Counted from the first letter of the stretch, positions 17,498 to 26,893 are shown. The stretch: 64,000 bases of DNA from Pedobacter sp. MC2016-14 (GCF_020991475.1 NZ_JAJMPA010000001.1:1-64000); one strand, 5' to 3'. Translations and numbers: made by a program. The notes: a model not told the origin generated them from the sequence alone.

Positions 17498-18510
17498 GAA
17501 GCTTTTACCATCTCGCTAAGCGCTTCTATCCACTTAGGATGATCATTTAAACTAGCTACCAGTTGAACTTCCTCCCCGCCAAGTTTTTTAAACTCTTCTC
17601 CGTATTCCACAGATACTTCATAAACAGTTTCTAAACAATCTGCCACAAAAGCAGGACAAAAAACTAAAAGTCTTTTTTTACCTTGCACGGCAAGCTCTTT
17701 AAGCACATCACTGGTGTAAGGCTGTACCCAAGGCTCTTTACCCAATCTGGATTGAAAACAAACACTATACTTTTCTACAGGAATAGCCAGTTCTGCCGCT
17801 ATTAATTTTGCTGTGTCGTGGCATTGAGCAGAGTAGCAAAACTTATTTACATCAGTTAACTGCTGGCAGCAATCAGAAGATTGAAGACAATGGCCTCCAG
17901 AATGATCACATTTCTTAAGTTGCCGCTCTGGTAATCCATGAAAACTGAATAATATTTGATCGTAAGTTTCAGGCTGGTATTTCTTTGCATTGTCTGCAAA
18001 GGTCTCTATCATCAGTTTATTATCATGAAAAGAGTTGATAAAGCTTACCGGAGGTATAGTAGGCCAACTGCTTAAAAGTTCCATAACCAATTGCATTACC
18101 GAACCCGTACTGGCTGAAGCATATTGTGGAAATAATGGAATCACCTGAATACTTTCTACCAAACCAGCTTTCATTCTTTCCAAAGCAGAAGAAATAGATG
18201 GCGATTGGTAGCGCATAGCAAGTTCCACATGATAACCATCCCCTAATTTTTCTGCCAGCATAGCAGCTTGTATTTTACTGTAATACAACAGAGGAGAGCC
18301 ATTCTCATCCCAAATTTCCTTATATAGTTTAGACGTTTTTGGGCTGCGAAAAGGGACAATTACCCCTTTAACCAATAATGTCCGGCTAAAAGCATTAATA
18401 TCGATTACGCGTTCATCCATCAGGAACTCATCAAGATATTTACGCACATCACTTACCTCCGGACTATCAGGAGTACCTAAATTAACCAGCAAAACGCCTT
18501 TTTTTCCCAT
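17494..18510 (-). CDS. hemH: Ferrochelatase
   Basis: A 338-residue ferrochelatase that inserts iron into protoporphyrin (or coproporphyrin) IX. NLGTPDSPE at the start, the catalytic histidine in FSFHGLPER and the glutamate in ADCLETVYEV are present. A cysteine-rich stretch (CDHSGGHCLQSSDCC) follows the histidine motif, a common insertion in Bacteroidota ferrochelatases. It is the last gene of a leftward operon PRTase-ispH-hemH, nine bases after ispH. Other haem genes are not in the window. Confidence 0.95.
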   Translation of the reverse strand: MGKKGVLLVNLGTPDSPEVSDVRKYLDEFLMDERVIDINAFSRTLLVKGVIVPFRSPKTSKLYKEIWDENGSPLLYYSKIQAAMLAEKLGDGYHVELAMRYQSPSISSALERMKAGLVESIQVIPLFPQYASASTGSVMQLVMELLSSWPTIPPVSFINSFHDNKLMIETFADNAKKYQPETYDQILFSFHGLPERQLKKCDHSGGHCLQSSDCCQQLTDVNKFCYSAQCHDTAKLIAAELAIPVEKYSVCFQSRLGKEPWVQPYTSDVLKELAVQGKKRLLVFCPAFVADCLETVYEVSVEYGEEFKKLGGEEVQLVASLNDHPKWIEALSEMVKAS

Positions 18511-18519
18511 ATTTATTTT

Positions 18520-19380
18520 TCAATAAGACTCCAAAACAGTCTTTACATTCTCCATCAGCCACATTGGTGTTGATGTAGCACCACATATCCCAATCCTGTT
18601 TCCCTCATTAAACCAAGACCTCTCCAATTCTTCTGCATCAGAGATGAAATAAGATGATGGATTGTGCTTTTTACAAACCTCGTACAGCACCTTTCCATTA
18701 GATGATTTTTTACCAGAAACAAAAATGATAACATCATAGTTGATTACAAATCGCTCAAGTTCATCATAACGGTTAGAAACCTGCCTACATATCGTATCAT
18801 TGGCTTTAACCTCATATCCCCTGCCAATCAATTCACTTTTGATGTGGTAGAACTTTTCCATGCTTTTGGTAGTTTGACTGTAAAGCGTAAATTTAGGAGG
18901 CAGCACTACATTGTCTAGTTCCGCTAAATCCTGGAATACAATAGCATCTCCATTAGTTTGCCCCTGTAAGCCAATCACTTCAGCATGCCCATGTTTACCA
19001 AATATTAGAATGAGTTCCTTTTCATCGTAAGAGTTCTTAATCCTGTTTTGCAGTTTCAGTACTACCGGGCAAGAAGCATCAATTAGCGTAAGTTCATTTT
19101 CCATCGCCAACTGATAAGTACCAGGAGCCTCTCCATGCGCACGGATCAGTACTTTTTCCTTTCTCAGATCTTTCAGCTCATCATGATTGATAATCCTTAA
19201 GCCTTTAGATGCCAGCCGTTTTACTTCCTCATCATTATGAACAATATCTCCCAAACAGTACAAATATTCTTCTCTATCCAGAATGTCTTCAGCCATGTCT
19301 ATAGCATAAACAACTCCAAAGCAAAAGCCTGAAGATTTATCAATAGTTACTGCTAAATCAAGTTTTTTGTCCATATTCAA
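18520..19380 (-). CDS. ispH: 4-hydroxy-3-methylbut-2-enyl diphosphate reductase
   Basis: A 286-residue Fe-S enzyme for the last step of the MEP isoprenoid pathway, giving IPP and DMAPP. The three cluster cysteines are Cys20 (SGFCFGV), one in IDASCPVV and one in IGICGATSTP. HNDEEVKRL and YSQTTKS are also conserved. Standard length. It lies four bases after the phosphoribosyltransferase gene and nine before hemH, so these are co-transcribed. Confidence 0.96.
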   Translation of the reverse strand: MNMDKKLDLAVTIDKSSGFCFGVVYAIDMAEDILDREEYLYCLGDIVHNDEEVKRLASKGLRIINHDELKDLRKEKVLIRAHGEAPGTYQLAMENELTLIDASCPVVLKLQNRIKNSYDEKELILIFGKHGHAEVIGLQGQTNGDAIVFQDLAELDNVVLPPKFTLYSQTTKSMEKFYHIKSELIGRGYEVKANDTICRQVSNRYDELERFVINYDVIIFVSGKKSSNGKVLYEVCKKHNPSSYFISDAEELERSWFNEGNRIGICGATSTPMWLMENVKTVLESY

Positions 19381-19384
19381 TGCA

Positions 19385-19894
19385 CTAGCTTAAATACACG
19401 CGGTCTTCTTCCCCCTCTACATCCATAATCACATCTACATGCTCCTTTAAAACCGTTGCAAGTTTAACGCCAACAAAGTCGGTAGCTATCGGAAATATTT
19501 TATGGCTTCTGTCTACCAGTACTACCGTACGTATTTTTTTATGAGGTGTGTTTAAAAATACGCCCAAACCATAAGCCAGCGTCTTACCACTATTGAGCAC
19601 ATCGTCTACAATGATAATCACCTTGTTACGCCATTTACTTTCATCAAGATCGGTTTTGGCAACCAGCTTAGTGCTATCCTTTTCAAGATCAATCCTAAGC
19701 AAAGTAACTTTTAACGTAGATATTTCCAGTAAAATGTCTTTTAACCTAAGGGCCAGTTTATAACCTCTGTCCCAAACCCCAGCTATAACGATTTCTTTCT
19801 CTGTCAGGTTATCTTCCAGAATCTGATACGCGATACGGTTGATCTTTTGCTGGATCTGTTTTTTATCAAGAATGAGTAATTGCGAATCTGTCAT
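19385..19894 (-). CDS. Phosphoribosyltransferase family protein
   Basis: A 169-residue type I PRTase. The PRPP-binding loop is VIIIVDDVLNSGKTLAYG, and the preceding GVWDRGYKLA forms the pyrophosphate loop region. Length and arrangement resemble PyrR-like or purine PRTases, but the base specificity cannot be read. It is the first gene of the operon with ispH and hemH. Its 5' region of about 200 bases holds no other gene. Confidence 0.85.
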   Translation of the reverse strand: MTDSQLLILDKKQIQQKINRIAYQILEDNLTEKEIVIAGVWDRGYKLALRLKDILLEISTLKVTLLRIDLEKDSTKLVAKTDLDESKWRNKVIIIVDDVLNSGKTLAYGLGVFLNTPHKKIRTVVLVDRSHKIFPIATDFVGVKLATVLKEHVDVIMDVEGEEDRVYLS

Positions 19895-20066
19895 GTTTCT
19901 CTGGCCTAAAGATGCTACAAAAAGAGCGATTTAAAAACTCTAAATCAAATTTTGAAAAATATTTTACAAAGCTTGCAACGTTTGGCTTCTTTTTGTGTCT
20001 AATAAAAAACAGCCATAAAAATAGATGGTTGAAACTAATAAAATTTAGTTTAGTTTTTAGTTAATT

Positions 20067-20098
20067 ATCCCTGCCAAGGTGGATGCCCGGGCAGGGAT
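20067..20098 (-). terminator. Hairpin downstream of rlmD operon
   Basis: ATCCCTGCC (20067-20075) pairs with GGCAGGGAT (20090-20098), a perfect 9-bp GC-rich stem with a 14-base loop. It starts six bases after the end of the leftward gene at 20104. The following minus-strand sequence is A-rich rather than U-rich, so it is a weak intrinsic terminator or a transcript-protecting stem. Confidence 0.6.
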
Positions 20099-20103
20099 TT
20101 CTT

Positions 20104-20520
20104 TTATATGCTATCCTTTTTTGCGGAGTAAGGGTAATAAACAAAGTTTGCACCCTCCGGTACTATCACAAAAATACACATGAAATCCTCGGGCTTTTTA
20201 TAACTCTTTAAGAACAACTCCTTTTTCTCCCTGTTAATGATGCCTTTTTCTATAAATTCTTCCAGTGTAGAAGCCTGTATAGTCCAGTCTGTATTCAATT
20301 CCTTACGGTTTAAGATCACCTCACCTATAGAAACCTCATGTTGGTGTGCAATAAAAATTGGATAGGAAGAAATACCTTCTACCATAATTTCTACAGCTAC
20401 TTCTTTAATTGACTCCGCATAAAATTCCAGGTCTTTCTCCAGACTTAGCAACGGACTTTTTTTCTTTTCGTTTTTATCCCCTTCAGAATGCTGTTGGGGT
20501 AATAATTCTTCAATATCCAT
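20104..20520 (-). CDS. Conserved hypothetical protein coupled to rlmD
   Basis: A 138-residue soluble protein that I do not recognise. The first 30 residues are polar and probably disordered (QQHSEGDKNEKKKSP); the rest has an alpha/beta pattern with AVEIMVEGISSYPIFIAHQ and EDFMCIFVIVPEGANFVYYP. Its start overlaps the rlmD stop by one base (TAATG), so translation is coupled. It ends at a hairpin. The tight coupling suggests a role near rRNA modification or merely shared expression. Confidence 0.7.
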   Translation of the reverse strand: MDIEELLPQQHSEGDKNEKKKSPLLSLEKDLEFYAESIKEVAVEIMVEGISSYPIFIAHQHEVSIGEVILNRKELNTDWTIQASTLEEFIEKGIINREKKELFLKSYKKPEDFMCIFVIVPEGANFVYYPYSAKKDSI

Positions 20521-22028
20521 TATAAAGTGGTTATGACTTCAATTTCCTCAATAATACGATTACGCTCTTCTTCAGTTTTCAATTGCAGCAACACAACGTT
20601 TTCTACGTGTTGGGTATGCGGAAACATATCTACAGGTTTGATACGGACAACATTGTACTTAGCTTTCATCAAAGCAAGGTCACGGGCCTGTGTGGCCGCA
20701 TTACAACTTACATATACAATCTTTTCAGCTTCCATTTCCAGCAAACGCTGTACAACATCCGCATGCATTCCTGCACGTGGCGGATCCGTAATAACCACAT
20801 CAGGCTTTCCATGTGCATTAATGAAGTCAGTGGTCAGAATGTCTTTCATATCTCCGGCATAAAAGATGGTGTTGTCAATTCCATTCAAGTTTGAATTGAA
20901 TTTCGCATCCTCGATTGCAGTTGGCACATATTCTACCCCTACCACTTGTTTTACTTGTCTGGCTACAAAGTTTGCAATAGTGCCTGCTCCTGTATACAAA
21001 TCATAAACCAATTCATCACCCCTAAAACCAGCAAACTCACGGGTTATTTTATAAAGCTCATGCGCCTGCTCAGAATTAGTCTGATAGAAAGATTTGGCGC
21101 CAATTTTAAATTTAAGACCATCCATTTCTTCAAAAATATGGTCTCTACCTGCATAAGTAATCACCTCCTGATCAAAAATGGTATCATTTTTTTTCTGGTT
21201 CATGATGTATAACAGAGATGTAATTTCTGGAAAATTCTGTCTCAGGTATTCCATCAGCCCATCTACTTGTTCTTGTTCAGCATATGCAAATACCACCACT
21301 ACCATTACTTCACCAGTACTGGAAGTTCTTATAATCAGGTTTCGCAGGTTGCCCTCATGGTTACGCAAGTCATAAAAAGTTAAGCCCATGCGCAGGGCAT
21401 AGTTCCTAACCTGATTTCTTAATGTATTTGAAGGTTCTGCCTGTAAATAGCAGTGCTGGATATCAAGTATTTTATCAAAACGAAGCGGAACATGAAAGCC
21501 AAGCGCATTCATCTCAAGTGCTTCATTTACTTCTCCAGGCTGCCGGTCAATATCTTCTGCATCCTTTACACTTTCCATATCCTGTTTATTTAACCAGCGT
21601 TTATTAGAGAATGTATATTCTAACTTATTACGGTAGTATTTATTCGCAGCAGAACCTAAAATAGGCTCCATCCCTGTCGTATCTATTTTGCCAAGCCGCT
21701 GCAAGGCAGCCTCCACATTTTTATATTTAAATTTCAGCTGAGCGTCGTACTGCATATGCTGCCATTTACAGCCACCACATGTGCCAAAATGCTGACAAAA
21801 AGGATCTGTTCTTAACTCAGAACTCGTATGTAGCGTTTCTATAACCGCCTCAGCAAGGTTCTTCTTTTTCTTTACAATCCGCACATCAGCTACGTCGCCA
21901 GGCACTGCTTTATCTACAAATACCACAAGCTCTTCCGCTTTACCCACACCTTTACCTTCCTCGGCAATATCAATAATATGTATGTTGGGGAGAATGGTCA
22001 CCGTTCCGGCTTTTCTATTTCTGCTCAT
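20520..22028 (-). CDS. rlmD: 23S rRNA (uracil-C5)-methyltransferase RlmD
   Basis: A 502-residue SAM-dependent enzyme that methylates uracil in 23S rRNA. An N-terminal TRAM domain is followed by the Fe-S cysteine set Cys78, Cys84 and Cys87 (CQHFGTCGGC) with a further cysteine near HCYLQ. The methyltransferase domain shows VYDLYTGAGTIANF (SAM site), TDPPRAGMH and the catalytic VSCNAATQARDL. The ATG at 22026-22028 is preferred over a TTG three codons upstream. RlmD is the best family match; the close relative RlmCD/TrmA types cannot be excluded by eye. Confidence 0.9.
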   Translation of the reverse strand: MSRNRKAGTVTILPNIHIIDIAEEGKGVGKAEELVVFVDKAVPGDVADVRIVKKKKNLAEAVIETLHTSSELRTDPFCQHFGTCGGCKWQHMQYDAQLKFKYKNVEAALQRLGKIDTTGMEPILGSAANKYYRNKLEYTFSNKRWLNKQDMESVKDAEDIDRQPGEVNEALEMNALGFHVPLRFDKILDIQHCYLQAEPSNTLRNQVRNYALRMGLTFYDLRNHEGNLRNLIIRTSSTGEVMVVVVFAYAEQEQVDGLMEYLRQNFPEITSLLYIMNQKKNDTIFDQEVITYAGRDHIFEEMDGLKFKIGAKSFYQTNSEQAHELYKITREFAGFRGDELVYDLYTGAGTIANFVARQVKQVVGVEYVPTAIEDAKFNSNLNGIDNTIFYAGDMKDILTTDFINAHGKPDVVITDPPRAGMHADVVQRLLEMEAEKIVYVSCNAATQARDLALMKAKYNVVRIKPVDMFPHTQHVENVVLLQLKTEEERNRIIEEIEVITTL

Positions 22029-22119
22029 TAAATGCAAATTTAGAGTTTTTTTTCTTACACATATTAATTTCCTTCAGGCATTTGGGATGCCATTCATTCA
22101 GAAATCATAATGCTAGCTG

Positions 22120-22230
22120 TTACTTGCCAAAAACTTTAAGGATAAAACCAAAAATGCCATTCACAAGATTAAAACTCACATCAAACTTCTCATCTACCAA
22201 TATCGAAATTTCCAAAACCTCTTTGCTCAT
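22120..22230 (-). CDS. Possible 36-residue protein in the rlmD leader
   Basis: A short frame (MSKEVLEISILVDEKFDVSF... ending FILKVFGK) with an acidic N-terminal half and a hydrophobic, basic C-terminal half that could form an amphipathic or membrane-active helix. A near-perfect promoter at 22252-22282 would start transcription about 15 bases upstream of its ATG. This supports expression, but the frame is short and has no recognised relatives. Confidence 0.35.
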   Translation of the reverse strand: MSKEVLEISILVDEKFDVSFNLVNGIFGFILKVFGK

Positions 22231-22251
22231 GATGATTGTAGTGTATAAACC

Positions 22252-22282
22252 CAAATATAGCAGTTTATATACCAAAAACCAA
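22252..22282 (-). promoter_or_regulatory. Bacteroidota-type promoter for small ORF / rlmD
   Basis: On the minus strand TTG (complement of 22280-22282), 20 bases, then TATATTTG (complement of 22252-22259). This matches TTG-N19..21-TAnnTTTG fully. It lies downstream of the TetR gene and directs leftward transcription through the small ORF towards rlmD. Confidence 0.65.
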
Positions 22283-22310
22283 ATTGGTACAGATTAAGTT
22301 TTTATTAAAT

Positions 22311-22886
22311 TTACAGCGCAGCTTTTACTAAAAAAGGCAATAGCTCTTTTTGAAAACTAACAAAGTTTTTGCGCACATCAGCATCACTAACTGAGGTGAA
22401 GGCAAAAGAGAACACAATGCTCTTACTTGCTTTGAGCAAAAATGCAAGCCCTTCCCGTCTTGAAGGATTATTTTTAAAATGATCCAACTCAAGATACGCA
22501 GCAAGTAAAAGTGATTCTAACTGGTCAGATAAATGCTTTAAAAATTCCTGGGAGTTCGCATTCTCACGAACAAAATCCCATCCTATAAATTCATTACAAA
22601 CCGTATACGTAAGCCTGCATGTCTTCATCACCAAGGCAGTTAGATGTTCCTGTTCACTTACAAATTGCGCCTTGTTTTTTAAAATTTCCTTAAGGTTTAA
22701 ATCCAGGTAATCCATCAATATCGCATCAAGCACCTGCTCCTTGCTTTCAAAATATTTGTAAATGGTTGCCTTAGCTATCCTGGCTTTTTTAGCAATTTCA
22801 TTTACACTCGTTTTATGATAGCCGTATTTCCTAAATAATTCTTTAGCAGCTCTAATAATGCTGTCTTTAATTTTTTCCGGTTCCAT
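22311..22886 (-). CDS. TetR/AcrR family transcriptional regulator
   Basis: A 191-residue repressor-type protein. The N-terminal helix-turn-helix is typical: IIRAAKELFRKYGYHKTSVN, EIAKKARIAKATIYKYFESK. The C-terminal ligand-binding domain (about 60-190) is all helical and shows no clue to its ligand. The start overlaps the stop of the Rieske-like lipoprotein gene by one base (TGATG), so it is translated together with it and pheS. No divergent target gene is adjacent. Confidence 0.9.
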   Translation of the reverse strand: MEPEKIKDSIIRAAKELFRKYGYHKTSVNEIAKKARIAKATIYKYFESKEQVLDAILMDYLDLNLKEILKNKAQFVSEQEHLTALVMKTCRLTYTVCNEFIGWDFVRENANSQEFLKHLSDQLESLLLAAYLELDHFKNNPSRREGLAFLLKASKSIVFSFAFTSVSDADVRKNFVSFQKELLPFLVKAAL

Positions 22887-23290
22887 CAGTTCGATATTTG
22901 TAAAAGCTGGCCACTTTGTAAGGTTACCCGATACGACTTGAGGTTACGCACTGCCGGAGCCTTCTGCGGGCTGCCATCCAATAGCAGCCACTTACCTCCT
23001 GTGCAGGGATCCTCTACAGTTAAACCTGTTTCATCAGCAGCTACCTTACACAGATTCTCCGGATTTACAGGACTACACCTGTCGTAAGCAACATAATTAC
23101 CACCCGTTGCATAAATTATAATTCCGGCCACTCCCTGATTAGGGACAACAAGAATATTATTGACTGCTTTAATTTTAAACTCCTGCACCGTAATCGAATA
23201 ATTCACGTATACGTCGGGCACAAAAGAATTCTCTTTGCCACAACCTGCAAATAAAAACAGTACAGTTAAACAGACAATTAGTTTCCGCAT
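22886..23290 (-). CDS. Rieske-fold-like lipoprotein without cluster ligands
   Basis: A 134-residue lipoprotein; the leader ends at cysteine 17 (FAGC). The body follows a Rieske fold: GVAGIIIYATGGNYVAYDRCSPVNPENLC, then TVEDPCTGGKWLLLDGSPQ, split here for reading, and the closing KAPAVRNLKSYRV that in true Rieske proteins is GPA..L..Y. The canonical CxH and CxxH cluster ligands are missing; instead there are Cys72, Cys81 and Cys96 without histidines. So it probably does not carry a [2Fe-2S] cluster. It overlaps both pheS and the TetR gene by one base. Confidence 0.65.
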   Translation of the reverse strand: MRKLIVCLTVLFLFAGCGKENSFVPDVYVNYSITVQEFKIKAVNNILVVPNQGVAGIIIYATGGNYVAYDRCSPVNPENLCKVAADETGLTVEDPCTGGKWLLLDGSPQKAPAVRNLKSYRVTLQSGQLLQISN

Positions 23291-24327
23291 TAGCTCAATG
23301 ATGATTTAAATTGCTTTAAAAAGCGCGCATCATTTTCAGAAAACAGGCGTAAGTCTTTAATTTCAAACTTAAGATTGGTAATACGCTCAATGCCCATTCC
23401 AAATGCAAAACCACTATATTTTTTGGCATCTATGCCACAATTCTCTAATACATTAGGATCTACCATTCCGCAGCCTAAAATTTCAACCCAGCCACTGTAT
23501 TTACACATATTGCAACCTGCGCCTTTACAAATGGTGCAGGAAATGTCCATTTCCGCAGATGGTTCTGTAAAAGGAAAATACGAAGGGCGGAAACGCACTT
23601 TAGTACCTTCTCCATATAACTCCTGTACAAAATAAAACAAGGTTTGTTTCAGGTCAGCAAATGATACATTCTCATCCACATATAAACCTTCAACCTGGTG
23701 AAAAAAGCAGTGTGCCCTTGCAGAGATCGCTTCGTTTCTATAAACCCTACCCGGCATAATTGCACGAAATGGAGGCTGGCCAGCTTCCATCATCCGCACC
23801 TGAACAGATGAAGTATGCGTACGCAAAGCTATATCACCTTTTTCACCTCCTTTTTTTACAAAAAAAGTGTCCTGCATGTCACGTGCCGGATGTTCTTCCG
23901 GGAAGTTTAACGCAGAGAAATTATGCCAATCATCCTCTATTTCAGGGCCTTCCGCTACAACAAAACCCAACCTGCTAAAAATATCTACAATTTCCCGGCG
24001 TACTAAAGCCAGAGGATGACGTGAGCCAACATCAAAGCCTTCACCAGGTAAAGTGAGGTCCAAATCATTAACTGCTCCAGCTTGTTCAACTACACCATTA
24101 TCTTTTAAAGTTTGGTATTTAGCTTCAGCCAGTTGTTTAAACTCATTTAAAACCTTACCTAAGGTTCTTTTTTCCTCAGGTGAAACTGCCTTAAATTCGT
24201 CGAATATATCTTTTATAATTCCTTTGGTACCCAGGAATTTGATTCTGAATTGTTCCAGTTCATCCGCTTTATCCGTTGTAAAAGCATTGATTTCTGCGGT
24301 GTATTGTGTTATCTTGTCTTGTAACAT
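23290..24327 (-). CDS. pheS: Phenylalanine-tRNA ligase alpha subunit
   Basis: A 345-residue catalytic subunit of PheRS. The N-terminal coiled coil is followed by the class II core with GSRHPLALV, EGPEIEDDWHNF, the motif 2 region RVYRNEAISARAH and motif 3 GFAFGMGIERI. It charges tRNA-Phe together with PheT, whose gene is not in the window. A CTICKGAGCNMCKYSGW segment is usual for the bacterial enzyme. Its stop overlaps the next gene's start by one base (TAATG). TATATTTG on the minus strand (complement of 24333-24340) lies directly before the start codon. Confidence 0.96.
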   Translation of the reverse strand: MLQDKITQYTAEINAFTTDKADELEQFRIKFLGTKGIIKDIFDEFKAVSPEEKRTLGKVLNEFKQLAEAKYQTLKDNGVVEQAGAVNDLDLTLPGEGFDVGSRHPLALVRREIVDIFSRLGFVVAEGPEIEDDWHNFSALNFPEEHPARDMQDTFFVKKGGEKGDIALRTHTSSVQVRMMEAGQPPFRAIMPGRVYRNEAISARAHCFFHQVEGLYVDENVSFADLKQTLFYFVQELYGEGTKVRFRPSYFPFTEPSAEMDISCTICKGAGCNMCKYSGWVEILGCGMVDPNVLENCGIDAKKYSGFAFGMGIERITNLKFEIKDLRLFSENDARFLKQFKSSLS

Positions 24328-24368
24328 GCCTGCAAATATACAGCAAATTCAGTAATATTTTTATTCCC

Positions 24369-26804
24369 CTAAAAGCCATAAGAGATCCGGAATCCCTGCT
24401 GTACTTTTTTATTTCCATCATAAGCAAAACCATACGTAGCCCTAAAAATCAAACGTTGTAAACCAAAGTAGAATTCCTTATAATTTTTCTTAAGCGGCTG
24501 TGTAAGGTAGTTTCCTCCAATTACCTCTTCCAACTTCAGCTTGCGCAACAAAGGAATCTTATTGGTAATTAAGCCTGCAAAATTATGTTCCAAATGTGCC
24601 TCAAAATATTGCTGCGTAGTACTATACTGGTAAAAATCCAAAAACTGGAATTTCCTGATATTGGGTAATGAAGTTAAAGAATTATTACCCCTAAAATGCT
24701 TGGCGTCCGGATAATATACAATGTTGTTGCTTAAAAACTTACCTGTGCCCGCAACAAAAGAGAAGTAACCATACAAGCCAGTACTAATCCTTTCCTGAAA
24801 AACCTCAAATGAAATCAAATCATAATCTGCATCACTCATTCCCTTCCGGTAATTGGCCTGAATTTGCGGATATTTTGCGGGCTGGTAAAACTTACCATCA
24901 GGACGCGTTATATATTTTTGACCAATCGTATAAGTTAACGTCGCATCCAGCGTCAATGCCTTATAGTCCGGAAATAAAGCAGTCTCAGTAAGTGGCGTAA
25001 AAGGATTATTAGAAGTGAATTCCCGGCTCTCACGATCCCAGAACGTAAAATTTGTATTGTTTAACAAGTTTTTGTTTTTTGTATACTCCAAATTCAAAGC
25101 CGCCTGTAATCCCGTAGCCAGCTCTCTTGTGCTTCCCACATTCACAAAATTCTTTTGGTAAAACTTAGAAAAGTTCTTTTCAAACAATAATCCGTTTAAA
25201 GAGTTAGACAACAAACTCATGGTGCCATACCGGCTTAAGTCATATATCCCTGAACCAAAATTCACACTTACATTGGCTTGCTTAATCGGGTCATAGTAGT
25301 AATTAGCAGCAACATTTGCGGTAAATGTTTCGTTGGCCACCCCGTATCTAATTTCAGGTCTAATAGAATATTGTTTTCTGTCTTCTAATTCCTTGGTATA
25401 CGTTACCCCATACTTAATTCCAAACCCCTCAACTGTATTGTAAAAAAGCGCTTTTAATAAAGGATCAAATTTTAATTGCTTTTTATTGTATCTATCATTG
25501 ATTCCATAACCAGAAAACAACAATTTGCTCAGCGTATATTTATTATTAACCCGTTCCAAAGAATCCAAATACGCTTTCGATTCCTGACGTTTGCTTATAA
25601 TGTCTTTCCGCAAATAGTTTGTTCTTTCTTCTACTGTTAAAGGTATCGGACGGTTATTAAACCAGTACAAAGAATCTCTTTTATTAACAGACTTTGTAAT
25701 TTTCAATATTTCTCCTGTAAAATACCCTTCCGGAAATTCAGGCCGCAGGTTATAATTACTGTACACCCCCAAATAGTAACCTTCAAACTTAAAACCAAAT
25801 ACATTTCCGTTAAAAGTAAAGTTGATATTTGAAGGCAAATAGCTTTCATCTACTTTGATAAACTGTTGCGTGATGTTTAAAGTGTCCACCAAGTTAATTC
25901 CAGTATTTTTTATCAGGTATAAATCTGTTCCAAAAATCCGCCAGCTGTCTTCCGTAATATAGATGACTCCCCTAAATACCGGATCATGCTGTCTTCTTGG
26001 AATAACTTCAATCTTATTTACCGTTTCCCCGTTTTCTACAGATACACCAATCAGTTTATACCTGTAATAAAACAGCGCATTATCTGCTACCGGAGAAACA
26101 AAGCCACGTGAACTTAGGGTATTTTCCAGCATGATGTTATTGTAAAAGTTGATATCCAGATCAGAGGCTTTATTAAAACTAAAAGCATTATTTCTGCCAG
26201 CCACTTTAGAGGAGATCATCTCTTCTTTAATGTGATTTGGCCTTCTATAACTATAATTCGACTGAGACTCAGAAAGGTATAATATCCCCTTACGATTAGT
26301 ATCCAAATCCAATGTACGCTGAATATCCCTGCCAAAAAACTTTTTAGGTGCACCAACCAGCTTTTGCAAGCCTTTAATGTATACCCCGCAGCTAAACTCG
26401 TTGATCTCCGTAAGATGTTCCTTTCTTCTTTTTATGGCCCTGCGGATAATTTCAAATGCTGGGTCTTCTGCAATTGCGCTAATAGTTACGTCTTTAAGTG
26501 TATAGGATTCAGGACTAAGCACCACATTATTCGTAACATTTTCTCCTGCTTCCACACGCTGTTCGAGAGGCTTGTACCCTATCGCCCTGTAAGAAAGCAT
26601 TACACCTCCCTTATCAACGCTCAAAGCATACTCCCCATTTACATTTGCTGATGTACCTTTTGAAGTGTTTTTAAGGTAAATCGAAGCAAAGGAAACTGGC
26701 TCTCCATTAGTATCTTTAATGGTTCCGGTAATTTTAACCTGCTGAGCCAGCAATCCATTAAAAGCTCCGCAAGCTAATAAAAGCGAAAATAGAATTTGTT
26801 TCAT
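24369..26804 (-). CDS. DUF5686 outer-membrane protein with carboxypeptidase-like N-domain
   Basis: An 811-residue protein of the DUF5686/carboxypeptidase-regulatory-like type found in Bacteroidota. A signal peptide (cleavage after LLA, about residue 20) precedes a CarboxypepD_reg-like beta-sandwich (VKITGTIKDTNGEPVSFASI, GTSANVNGEY). The remainder has long stretches of alternating strands and ends in aromatic-rich SYGF, typical of an outer-membrane beta-barrel. The start complementary to 26802-26804 begins the signal peptide; the longer frame adds eleven polar residues. Function of the family is unknown, possibly surface assembly or nutrient contact. Confidence 0.85.
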   Translation of the reverse strand: MKQILFSLLLACGAFNGLLAQQVKITGTIKDTNGEPVSFASIYLKNTSKGTSANVNGEYALSVDKGGVMLSYRAIGYKPLEQRVEAGENVTNNVVLSPESYTLKDVTISAIAEDPAFEIIRRAIKRRKEHLTEINEFSCGVYIKGLQKLVGAPKKFFGRDIQRTLDLDTNRKGILYLSESQSNYSYRRPNHIKEEMISSKVAGRNNAFSFNKASDLDINFYNNIMLENTLSSRGFVSPVADNALFYYRYKLIGVSVENGETVNKIEVIPRRQHDPVFRGVIYITEDSWRIFGTDLYLIKNTGINLVDTLNITQQFIKVDESYLPSNINFTFNGNVFGFKFEGYYLGVYSNYNLRPEFPEGYFTGEILKITKSVNKRDSLYWFNNRPIPLTVEERTNYLRKDIISKRQESKAYLDSLERVNNKYTLSKLLFSGYGINDRYNKKQLKFDPLLKALFYNTVEGFGIKYGVTYTKELEDRKQYSIRPEIRYGVANETFTANVAANYYYDPIKQANVSVNFGSGIYDLSRYGTMSLLSNSLNGLLFEKNFSKFYQKNFVNVGSTRELATGLQAALNLEYTKNKNLLNNTNFTFWDRESREFTSNNPFTPLTETALFPDYKALTLDATLTYTIGQKYITRPDGKFYQPAKYPQIQANYRKGMSDADYDLISFEVFQERISTGLYGYFSFVAGTGKFLSNNIVYYPDAKHFRGNNSLTSLPNIRKFQFLDFYQYSTTQQYFEAHLEHNFAGLITNKIPLLRKLKLEEVIGGNYLTQPLKKNYKEFYFGLQRLIFRATYGFAYDGNKKVQQGFRISYGF

Positions 26805-26893
26805 GTTGTATAAATCGGTAGTCCTTCCTGTAGACATTCAGTAGCTAAAGATATAAATATCGCGCCAGTTCTAACAGGAAAGCAGATTTAGTA

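Noticed and set aside
22082..22297. 71-residue plus-strand frame between rlmD and the TetR gene
   Set aside because: No family character, and it lies antisense to a good minus-strand promoter and the 36-residue frame.
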